Source of the DNA: Gammaproteobacteria bacterium
Lineage (GTDB): Bacteria; Pseudomonadota; Gammaproteobacteria; Xanthomonadales; Xanthomonadaceae
DNA length: 15,335 nt
Direction of reading: 5' to 3'
Assembly (NCBI GenBank): GCA_026398715.1
Contig: JAPLSI010000222.1
Coordinates: 1 to 15,335, forward strand
Part shown: positions 7,204-14,169 of the stretch, one piece after another
How positions within the stretch are numbered: position 1 is the stretch's first letter
How the letters are laid out: every line of letters begins with the position of its first letter
Notes under the pieces: model-generated
What the model was told of the DNA's origin: nothing
Seen by the model: only the letters and a program-made list of their open reading frames with translations
The model's database searches: none
Position numbers and translations under genes: made by a program

Positions 7204-8574
7204 ATGACTTCACCCTCGTACACGATGGAACAATTGCGAATCGACGTCGCTGCAGGAAGCATCGATACGGTGCTCGCCTGCATGGTGGACATGCAGGGCC
7301 GGCTGATTGGCAAGCGCTTCCAGGCCGAATATTTCCTCGACAGCGGCCACGAGGAAACACATTGCTGCAATTACCTGCTGGCCAACGACATCGACATGGA
7401 GCCGGTGCCCGGCTATGCCGCCGCCAGCTGGACCAAGGGCTACGGCGACTTCGTGCTGAAACCGGACATGGCGACGCTGCGCAAGGTCGGTTGGCTCGAA
7501 AACACTGCGCTCGTGCTTTGTGACGTGCAGGACCACCACGGCCACGACTTGCCGCACAGCCCTCGCGGCATCCTCAAGAAACAGGTGGCGCGCCTTGCCG
7601 ACCGTGGCTACACCGGCATGTTCGCCTCCGAACTGGAGTTCTACCTGTTCAACGAAAGCTACGAGGACATCCACGAAAAGAATTACCAGAAGCCCAAGAC
7701 CGCCGGCCATTACATCGAGGACTACAACATCCTGCAGACCACCCGCGAAGAGCCGGTGATGCGGGCAATCCGTAAGCACCTGCAGGCCGCGGGCGTACCG
7801 GTTGAAAATTCCAAGGGCGAATGGGGTCCGGGCCAGGAAGAGATCAACGTGCGTTATTGCGAGGCGCTGGAGATGGCCGACCGGCACGCCATCATCAAGC
7901 ACGCCTGCAAGGAAATCGCGTTGCTGCAGGGCAAGTCCATCACCTTCATGGCCAAATGGCGCTACGACCTGGCCGGCTCGAGCAGCCACATCCACAATTC
8001 GCTATGGGACCGCGACGGCGCCAAGCCCCTGTTCTTCGCACCCGAAGCGGAATTCGGCATGTCGGCTCTGATGCGTTCGTGGGTGGCGGGCCAGCTCAAG
8101 TACGCAAGCCACATCACCGGCTTCCTGGCGCCGTACATCAACTCGTACAAGCGCTTCCAGGTCGGCACCTTCGCGCCGACGCGCGCGATCTGGAGCCGCG
8201 ACAACCGCACCGCAGGTTTTCGCCTGTGCGCCGAAGGCAGCAAGGGCATCCGCATCGAATGCCGCATCGGCGGCGCCGACCTCAATCCCTACCTGGCATT
8301 CGCCGCGCTGATCGCGGCGGGCCTGGCCGGCATCGATGAGAAACTCACCCTGGATGCGCCCTTCGAAGGCGATGCCTATTACGGCGAGGCGCTTCCGGAA
8401 GTCCCCAAGACCCTGCGCGAGGCGACGGCGGCCATGCGCAGCTCGGCGATGTTGCGCACCGCCTTCGGCGACGAGGTCATCGACCACTACGCGCATACCG
8501 CCGACTGGGAACAACTGGAATACGACCGCCGGGTGACCGACTGGGAATTGCGCCGCGGCTTCGAGCGTTATTGA
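7204..8574 (+). CDS. glutamine-synthetase-family gamma-glutamylamide ligase (PuuA/GlnA4-like)
   Basis: A 456-residue type I glutamine synthetase fold. The expected ATP-dependent reaction joins glutamate through its gamma-carboxyl to an amine. Visible are the N-terminal DMQGRLIGKRF, ELEF (143-146), GPGQEE (208-213), SHIHN (261-265), APTRAIW...NR (324-335) and IECR...ADLNPYL (from 351). These supply the metal, glutamate and ATP ligands. The GKRF block and the lack of an adenylylation-site loop are like PuuA and GlnA4 rather than true GlnA. The ATG at 7204 has AGGAA about 6 bases upstream; the frame stays open further upstream, but into the previous gene. It lies 17 bases after the hydrolase stop. 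With an alcohol dehydrogenase instead of PuuB downstream, the substrate is more likely an amino alcohol such as ethanolamine than putrescine (inference). Confidence 0.9.
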   Translation: MTSPSYTMEQLRIDVAAGSIDTVLACMVDMQGRLIGKRFQAEYFLDSGHEETHCCNYLLANDIDMEPVPGYAAASWTKGYGDFVLKPDMATLRKVGWLENTALVLCDVQDHHGHDLPHSPRGILKKQVARLADRGYTGMFASELEFYLFNESYEDIHEKNYQKPKTAGHYIEDYNILQTTREEPVMRAIRKHLQAAGVPVENSKGEWGPGQEEINVRYCEALEMADRHAIIKHACKEIALLQGKSITFMAKWRYDLAGSSSHIHNSLWDRDGAKPLFFAPEAEFGMSALMRSWVAGQLKYASHITGFLAPYINSYKRFQVGTFAPTRAIWSRDNRTAGFRLCAEGSKGIRIECRIGGADLNPYLAFAALIAAGLAGIDEKLTLDAPFEGDAYYGEALPEVPKTLREATAAMRSSAMLRTAFGDEVIDHYAHTADWEQLEYDRRVTDWELRRGFERY

Positions 8575-8581
8575 GGACAGC

Positions 8582-9973
8582 ATGAGCACACAGGTACAAC
8601 TTGTTTCACCCGTGGACGGCCTGGTTTACGTCGAACGACGCAATGCCTTTGAAAGCGAGGTGGAGGCTGCGCTGCAATCCGCAGCGAGCGCGCAGGCGCA
8701 ATGGAAGCGTCGCCCGCTGTCGGAACGCGCGGCCTTCTGCACCGCTGCGGTCGATGCGATGTTGTCCATGCGCGACCAGATCGTGCCCGAGCTTGCCTGG
8801 CAGATGGGCCGACCGGTTCGCTATGGCGCGGGCGAGCTTCGCGGCTTCGAGGAACGCGCGCGCTACATGATTGCCATCGCGCCCGAAGCGCTCGCGTCGA
8901 TCGACCCGGGACCAAAGCCCGGCTTCCATCGCCTCATCAAGCGCGAGCCGCTCGGCACGGTGCTTGTCATTGCGCCTTGGAACTATCCCTACCTGACGGC
9001 GGTGAACTCCATCATTCCGGCCCTGATGGCAGGCAACAGCGTCATCCTCAAGCACGCTACGCAGACCTTGCTGGTCGGCGAGCGATTTGCCGAAGCGTTC
9101 CGTCTCGCCAAACTCCCCGAAGGCCTGTTCCAGAACCTCGTGCTCGACCACGGCCAGACCGCGGCGATCATCGGCTCGGGCCGCGTGCAGCAGGTCAACT
9201 TCACCGGCTCGGTCGCCGGCGGCCGGGCGATGGAATCCGCAGCGTCCGGGCACTTCCTCGGCCTGGGCCTGGAATTGGGCGGCAAGGATCCGGCCTACGT
9301 GCGTGCCGATGCCGATCTCGCCCACAGCGTCGAAAACCTGGTCGATGGCAGCTTCTTCAATTCCGGGCAAAGCTGCTGCGGCATCGAGCGCATCTACGTG
9401 CATCGAAGCGTGTATCCCGAATTCGTCGACCGCTTCGTCGCACTCACTCGCCAATACGTGCTGGGCAGTCCCTTGAACGAGGCCACGACACTTGGGCCGG
9501 TAATCAAGCCGTCGGCGGCGGAATTCATTCGCCGCCAGATCACCGACGCGGTCGCCATGGGCGCGCGCGCGCTGATAGACCCTGCGGACTTTCCCGCCGA
9601 TCGGCCGGGCTCCGCCTATCTTGCGCCGCAGGTTCTGGTGGATGTGGACCACCGCATGTCGGTGATGCGCGACGAAAGCTTCGGCCCGGTGGTCGGCATC
9701 ATGGCGGTGGATGACGACGAGGAAGCGATCGCGCTGATGAACGACAGCGAGTTCGGCCTGACCGCATCCATCTGGACCATGGACCTCGAAGCAGCCGAAC
9801 GGATCGGCGACCGCATCGCGACGGGTACCGTCTTCATGAATCGCTGCGACGCGCTCGACCCGGCCCTGGCCTGGACCGGCGTGAAGAACACCGGCCGAGG
9901 TGCCACGCTTTCCCGCGTCGGCTACGAAACCCTGACCCGCCCCAAGTCCTTCCACCTTCGCCACGAGATCTGA
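8582..9973 (+). CDS. NAD(P)-dependent aldehyde dehydrogenase
   Basis: A complete aldehyde dehydrogenase of 463 residues that oxidises an aldehyde to the acid. PWNYPY (cofactor/active-site entry, near 130), the LELGGK block with catalytic Glu231, and GQSCC with nucleophile Cys265 are all present, as is ESFGPV toward the C-terminus. The start ATG is 7 bases after the ligase stop, and the ribosome site GAGGA overlaps that TGA, so translation is probably coupled. It resembles the semialdehyde-oxidising branch (as in PuuC or succinate-semialdehyde dehydrogenase). In this operon it would oxidise the gamma-glutamyl-amino aldehyde made by the alcohol dehydrogenase. Substrate assignment rests on context, not on sequence. 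Confidence 0.92.
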   Translation: MSTQVQLVSPVDGLVYVERRNAFESEVEAALQSAASAQAQWKRRPLSERAAFCTAAVDAMLSMRDQIVPELAWQMGRPVRYGAGELRGFEERARYMIAIAPEALASIDPGPKPGFHRLIKREPLGTVLVIAPWNYPYLTAVNSIIPALMAGNSVILKHATQTLLVGERFAEAFRLAKLPEGLFQNLVLDHGQTAAIIGSGRVQQVNFTGSVAGGRAMESAASGHFLGLGLELGGKDPAYVRADADLAHSVENLVDGSFFNSGQSCCGIERIYVHRSVYPEFVDRFVALTRQYVLGSPLNEATTLGPVIKPSAAEFIRRQITDAVAMGARALIDPADFPADRPGSAYLAPQVLVDVDHRMSVMRDESFGPVVGIMAVDDDEEAIALMNDSEFGLTASIWTMDLEAAERIGDRIATGTVFMNRCDALDPALAWTGVKNTGRGATLSRVGYETLTRPKSFHLRHEI

Positions 9974-9977
9974 ATCG

Positions 9978-11141
9978 ATGCCTCCGTCAGCCAACTGGAA
10001 CTACCCCACCACCGTCCGATTCGGCGCCGGCCGCATCGGCGAACTGGCGGACAACTGCAAGGCGCACGGCATCCTTCGTCCGTTGCTGGTCACCGACAGC
10101 GGCCTCGCACGCGCGCCGATCACCGTGGCCGCGGTCGAATCGCTTCGCGCGGCCGGCCTGGGCGTGGGATTGTTCTCGGACCTCAAGCCCAATCCGGTCG
10201 AAGCCAATCTTCGCGACGGGCTGCAGGCCTATCGCGATGGCGGCCACGATGGCGTGGTCGCATTCGGCGGCGGCAGCGGCCTGGACATGGGCAAGCTGAT
10301 CGCCTTCATGAGCGGCCAGTCACGGCCGGTTTGGGACTTCGAGGACATCGGCGACTGGTGGACACGCGCCGACCCCGATGGCATCGCGCCGGTCATCGCC
10401 GTGCCGACGACCGCGGGCACGGGGTCCGAAGTCGGACGCGCCGGTGTACTCACCGACGATCGCACGCATACCAAGCGCATCATCTTCCACCCGAAGATGA
10501 TGCCGAAGGTGGTGATCTGCGACCCCACGTTGACGGTGGGCATGCCCTCGAAGATCACCGCGGGCACGGGCATGGACGCGTTGTCGCATTGCCTCGAGGC
10601 CTACTGTGCGCCCGGTTTCCATCCCATGGCCGACGGCATCGCCGTCGAGGGCATGCGCCTGGTCGCCCGCTCGCTCGTGCGCGCCGTGCAGGCGCCCGAA
10701 GACCTGGATGCCCGGTCCGACATGATGGCGGCGGCCCTGATGGGCGCCACGGCCTTCCAGAAGGGCCTGGGCGGCATGCACGCGCTGTCGCACCCAGTGG
10801 GCGCGCTGTACGACACCCACCACGGCATGACCAACGCGACTTTCATGCCGTACGTACTGGACTTCAACCGCGACGCCATCGCCGGGCGCATCACCCGGCT
10901 GGCCGCCTACCTGGACCTGCCGGAGCCTGGATTCGAGAGCTTCCAGCGCTTCGTCCTGGACCTGCGGCGGACCATCGGCGTGCCGCATACACTGCCCGAA
11001 TTGGGCGTGGACGATGCCCGGGCGGGACTGGTCGCCGAAATGGCGATCGTCGATCCCTCGGCGTCGGGCAACCCGGTACCGCTTGACCTCGCCGGGGCTG
11101 CGAGTATTTTTTCAGCGGCGACACAGGGTCGATTGCGCTGA
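9978..11141 (+). CDS. iron-containing alcohol dehydrogenase (group III)
   Basis: A 387-residue iron-type alcohol dehydrogenase, the usual length. The NAD-binding GGGSGLDMGK starts at residue 97, and TTAGTGSEV follows. The metal ligands expected from FucO are Asp200 and His204 in GMDALSHCLE, His268 in MHALSHP and His282 in THHG; the spacings fit. It starts 4 bases after the aldehyde dehydrogenase stop. In Puu-type pathways this step is an amine oxidase (PuuB). An alcohol dehydrogenase here means that the gamma-glutamylated substrate carries a hydroxyl group, for example gamma-glutamylethanolamide, oxidised to the aldehyde that the preceding gene's enzyme then takes. The family is certain; the substrate is inferred. 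Confidence 0.92.
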   Translation: MPPSANWNYPTTVRFGAGRIGELADNCKAHGILRPLLVTDSGLARAPITVAAVESLRAAGLGVGLFSDLKPNPVEANLRDGLQAYRDGGHDGVVAFGGGSGLDMGKLIAFMSGQSRPVWDFEDIGDWWTRADPDGIAPVIAVPTTAGTGSEVGRAGVLTDDRTHTKRIIFHPKMMPKVVICDPTLTVGMPSKITAGTGMDALSHCLEAYCAPGFHPMADGIAVEGMRLVARSLVRAVQAPEDLDARSDMMAAALMGATAFQKGLGGMHALSHPVGALYDTHHGMTNATFMPYVLDFNRDAIAGRITRLAAYLDLPEPGFESFQRFVLDLRRTIGVPHTLPELGVDDARAGLVAEMAIVDPSASGNPVPLDLAGAASIFSAATQGRLR

Positions 11142-11235
11142 TGGAGCAAGGTTGATCGCGTTCGCTCGAGCGCGATGCCAAGGGAGTTTTGCAAGCGGGG
11201 ATAGACGTGTGACTTAACCTTTCAAGGGGAACGAC
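11142..11235 (+). other. 94-base gap between alcohol dehydrogenase and permease, with hairpin
   Basis: ATCGCG at 11155-11160 pairs with CGCGAT at 11171-11176 around a 10-base loop, and CGCTCGAGCG at 11164-11173 is a competing perfect palindrome. Only a short run of four T follows (11187-11190 region), so this is not a strong terminator. It may stabilise the upstream message or lower permease expression. AAGGGGA at 11224-11230 is the permease ribosome site. No clear promoter is seen. Confidence 0.4.
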
Positions 11236-12789
11236 ATGAATCCTGAACAACCCGGCGCCGGGTCGGCGCACGACGAGGACACCAAACAGCTGCACGCCAT
11301 GGGCTATGCCCAGGAACTGGCGCGAAGCATGGGCGGGTTCTCGAACTTCGCAATATCTTTCTCGATCATCTGCATCCTGTCCGGCGGCATCAACTCGCTG
11401 GCACAGGCCACCTCGGGCGCGGGTGGCGCGGCCATCGGAATCGGCTGGCCCCTGGGCTGCCTGATTTCCGGCGTGTTCGCCATCGCCATGGCGCAGATCG
11501 CATCCGCCTATCCGACGGCAGGCGGCCTTTATCACTGGGGTTCGATCCTGGGCAACCGGTTCACCGGCTGGCTGACGGCATGGTTCAACCTGCTCGGGTT
11601 GGTGACGGTGTTGGGCGCGATCAACGTCGGCACCTATTATTTCTTCCTCGGTGCTTTTGGCGCGCAATTCGGCATCACTGATTCGATGACGACGCTGGTC
11701 GTATTCCTTTCGATCATCACCGGCGCGATGGCCCTGATCAACCACTTCGGCATCAGCCTGACGGCAAAGCTCACTGACTTCTCGGGCTACCTGATCTTCG
11801 CAACGGCGCTCGGACTGACGGCAGTCTGCCTGGCCTACGCGCCGAGCTACGAGTTCGGACGCCTGTTCACCTTCTCCAACTATTCGGGTGAAGCCGGCGC
11901 CAACGTCTGGCCGGAAGTGTCGGGTGGCTGGGTGTTCGCGCTCGGTTTGTTGCTGCCTATCTATACCATCACCGGATACGACGCCTCCGCGCACACGGCC
12001 GAGGAAACCAAGAAGGCATCCCACTCGGTTCCGCGTGGCATCGTCAGCTCTGTCTTGTGGTCGGCCTTGTTCGGCTACGTCATGCTTTGCTCCTTCGTCC
12101 TGATGCTGCCGAACATGGATGACGCCGCCAAGCAAGGTTGGAACGTATTTTTCTGGGCAATGGACACCCAGGTCCAGTCACCGATCAAGACGGTCCTGTA
12201 CGCCGCGATTGCCATTTCGCAGTTCCTGTGCGGACTGGCGACGGTCACTTCCATCTCGCGCATGATGTTTGCTTTCTCGCGCGATGGCGGCTTGCCGTTC
12301 TCCAAATCGCTTGCGTCCGTTTCCCCGAAGTACCGCACGCCGGTGCACGCGATCTGGGCAGGCTCCATCCTGTCGGTGCTGTTCGTCTGGGGCGCGAAGG
12401 CGGTGGAAGCGGGCGGAGTGACGCCGGTTTACACCATCGTCGTATCCTGCACCGTGATCTTCCTGTTCTTCTCCTTCGCGATACCGATCGCGCTGGGCCT
12501 GTTCGCGCATGGCACCTCCAAGTGGCCGGTGATGGGCCCCTGGGACCTGGGTCCGGCAGTGTTCAAGCTGTTCGCCTTCCTTTCCATCGTCGCGATGGTG
12601 CTGATCTTCGTGATCGGCGTGCAGCCGCCCAACGCCATGGCCTTGAAGATCACCATCGGCTTCTTCATCCTGACCGCCATTGTCTGGTTCGCGCTCGAGA
12701 ACAAGCGATTCCAGGGCCCACCCATCGGCGACATGATCGCCAAGAAGCAGGCAGAAATTGCAGCAGCGGAGGCAGCGCTGAACCGCTGA
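11236..12789 (+). CDS. APC-superfamily amino acid/amine permease (GABA/choline transporter-like)
   Basis: An inner-membrane transporter of 517 residues with about 12 hydrophobic segments and a short polar N-terminus. The start of the fold (GYAQELARSMGGFSNFAISFSI), YPTAGGLYHWG after the second membrane segment, and GYDASAHTAEET at 247-258 are typical of the amino acid-choline transporter branch of the APC superfamily, which includes GABA and choline permeases. A strong ribosome site precedes the ATG. As the last gene of the operon before an intrinsic terminator, it most likely imports the amine that the ligase glutamylates. Ethanolamine or a related amino alcohol fits the branch; GABA or an amino acid cannot be excluded. 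The C-terminus is a short Lys/Glu/Ala-rich cytoplasmic tail. Confidence 0.9.
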   Translation: MNPEQPGAGSAHDEDTKQLHAMGYAQELARSMGGFSNFAISFSIICILSGGINSLAQATSGAGGAAIGIGWPLGCLISGVFAIAMAQIASAYPTAGGLYHWGSILGNRFTGWLTAWFNLLGLVTVLGAINVGTYYFFLGAFGAQFGITDSMTTLVVFLSIITGAMALINHFGISLTAKLTDFSGYLIFATALGLTAVCLAYAPSYEFGRLFTFSNYSGEAGANVWPEVSGGWVFALGLLLPIYTITGYDASAHTAEETKKASHSVPRGIVSSVLWSALFGYVMLCSFVLMLPNMDDAAKQGWNVFFWAMDTQVQSPIKTVLYAAIAISQFLCGLATVTSISRMMFAFSRDGGLPFSKSLASVSPKYRTPVHAIWAGSILSVLFVWGAKAVEAGGVTPVYTIVVSCTVIFLFFSFAIPIALGLFAHGTSKWPVMGPWDLGPAVFKLFAFLSIVAMVLIFVIGVQPPNAMALKITIGFFILTAIVWFALENKRFQGPPIGDMIAKKQAEIAAAEAALNR

Positions 12790-12814
12790 TCCCCTGCCGC
12801 ATTGCCTGACACAG

Positions 12815-12842
12815 AACGGGGCGCGCAAGCGTCCCGTTTTTT
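12815..12842 (+). terminator. strong intrinsic terminator of the catabolic operon
   Basis: AACGGGGCGC (12815-12824) pairs with GCGTCCCGTT (12829-12838), a 10-bp stem with one G-U pair closed by a GCAA tetraloop, and is followed directly by more T residues (six T in a row from 12837). It lies 25 bases after the permease stop and ends the operon. Confidence 0.9.
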
Positions 12843-12882
12843 GTTGAGATAACATTCCTCCGTATTCCCGGAGGCAAGACGG

Positions 12883-14169
12883 ATGACGGAACCAGATGCG
12901 GCGAACCAACCCGGGCTTTCCACGCGTACCACGCCGACCTGGGAAATGGAGTTGCTGGTTTCGGCCGGCACCATCGTCGGCCTGTTGCAGCTACCGTCCC
13001 TGCTCGACGTCGTGCACACGCCGCTGCTCAACGGCAGCTCGGAGGCCTTCAGCTTCCTGATCTCGGCGACCTGGGCCTACTGCAACCTGGTCCTATACAC
13101 GCTAATCGCCACCTTCCTGGCGCATTTGTGCCTGCGCGCGTATTGGGTCGCGCTGGTGGGTATGGACTCGGTTTATCCCGGAGGTATTCGCTGGGAAAAA
13201 ATGCGCATGGGCCCTGTGTCCCGCGCACTCGCCGCGAGCAACTCCACGCCAGTGCCCGACGCGATCGAAGCGGCCGACAATCGCGCCACGCGCGTCTTCG
13301 GCATAGGCTTCGGTGCCGCGATGATCCTGTTGATGCCGGTCGTGCTGGCCCTGGTCGGCATGCTGGTGGCATGGATGCTGGACGCGGTTGCCGGCCCCCG
13401 GTTGGCCGCGCTTTCGTTCTACATCGTGTTTGGCGTGGTGCTGGTTCCCCTGCTCACCGCTCAACTGCTGGACCAGCAACTGGGCAAGCGCCTTGACCCG
13501 ACGGGTTGGCCTGCCCGCACACTCACGCAAGTGCTCCGCCCTTACCGCAGCCTGGGTCTCGACAGCAGCGGCAACTTGCTGGTAGCGCTGTTCGCAAGCC
13601 ACGAGGGCGGCCGTCGGGCCGGCCTGATCGCCGCAGCCTTTATGGCCCCCGTGGTGGGAGTGCTGATGATTTCGGCGTTGGCCAATTCTGGTCGCCTGCA
13701 ACTCGGCGACGATGCCGGCTGGCCGCGGGCGGATCCCAGCGGAGGGCGTAGCGTCGTCAATGATTTCTACGGCAGCCTGCGCGGCGACCTTGGCACACGC
13801 AGGCCGATGCCCTTCATACCCGACCGCGTGGCCTCGGGTGACTACCTGCCCTTGTTCGTGCCTTTCATCCCGCGCCTGCATACGCATGTCATGGAAACAG
13901 CCTGCCCGGATGTGCTGGCAGCCAACCGATCGACGGCCGACTCCGTCGCCAGCCTGGATTGCCTCGCGCGCATCAGCGCCATCGAACTGGATGGAAAACC
14001 AGTGGTGGTTGTCTTCGAGGCGAGCGCCGACCCAGCCAGCGGACAACGCGGCATGCTGGCGATGCTGCCCGTGGCCAGCCTGGCGAGCGGTCGCCACGAA
14101 ATCAGCCTGGGCGCACCTGTAAAACGTGGCGAAAAGGCAAAGCGTTACCGCATTCCGTTCTGGAAGTAG
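12883..14169 (+). CDS. polytopic membrane protein of unknown function
   Basis: I do not recognise this 428-residue protein. Hydrophobic segments lie at about 24-41, 60-90 (possibly two spans), 138-163, 174-197 and 247-266. A polar C-terminal part (267-428) contains two Cys residues (in ACPDVL and LDCLAR) and ends in a basic stretch. The C-terminal part may be a periplasmic domain. The ATG has GGAGG 8 bases upstream, and the gene follows the operon terminator, so it should have its own promoter; a weak TAACAT at 12850-12855 is the only candidate. The 3' end overlaps the end of the minus-strand pnp frame by 25 bases. Nothing ties it to the catabolic operon. Confidence 0.8.
   Translation: MTEPDAANQPGLSTRTTPTWEMELLVSAGTIVGLLQLPSLLDVVHTPLLNGSSEAFSFLISATWAYCNLVLYTLIATFLAHLCLRAYWVALVGMDSVYPGGIRWEKMRMGPVSRALAASNSTPVPDAIEAADNRATRVFGIGFGAAMILLMPVVLALVGMLVAWMLDAVAGPRLAALSFYIVFGVVLVPLLTAQLLDQQLGKRLDPTGWPARTLTQVLRPYRSLGLDSSGNLLVALFASHEGGRRAGLIAAAFMAPVVGVLMISALANSGRLQLGDDAGWPRADPSGGRSVVNDFYGSLRGDLGTRRPMPFIPDRVASGDYLPLFVPFIPRLHTHVMETACPDVLAANRSTADSVASLDCLARISAIELDGKPVVVVFEASADPASGQRGMLAMLPVASLASGRHEISLGAPVKRGEKAKRYRIPFWK

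Noticed and set aside
7204..8574. Calling this gene puuA (gamma-glutamylputrescine synthetase)
   Set aside because: No puuB-type oxidase, puuD-type hydrolase or puuE aminotransferase is present, and the operon has an alcohol dehydrogenase instead, so the symbol would imply a substrate that is not supported.
8606..9994. 462-codon open frame on the minus strand opposite the aldehyde dehydrogenase
   Set aside because: It is the shadow of a GC-rich gene; the translation is low-complexity (Ala/Arg/His/Gly-rich) with no domain, while the plus strand has full catalytic motifs.
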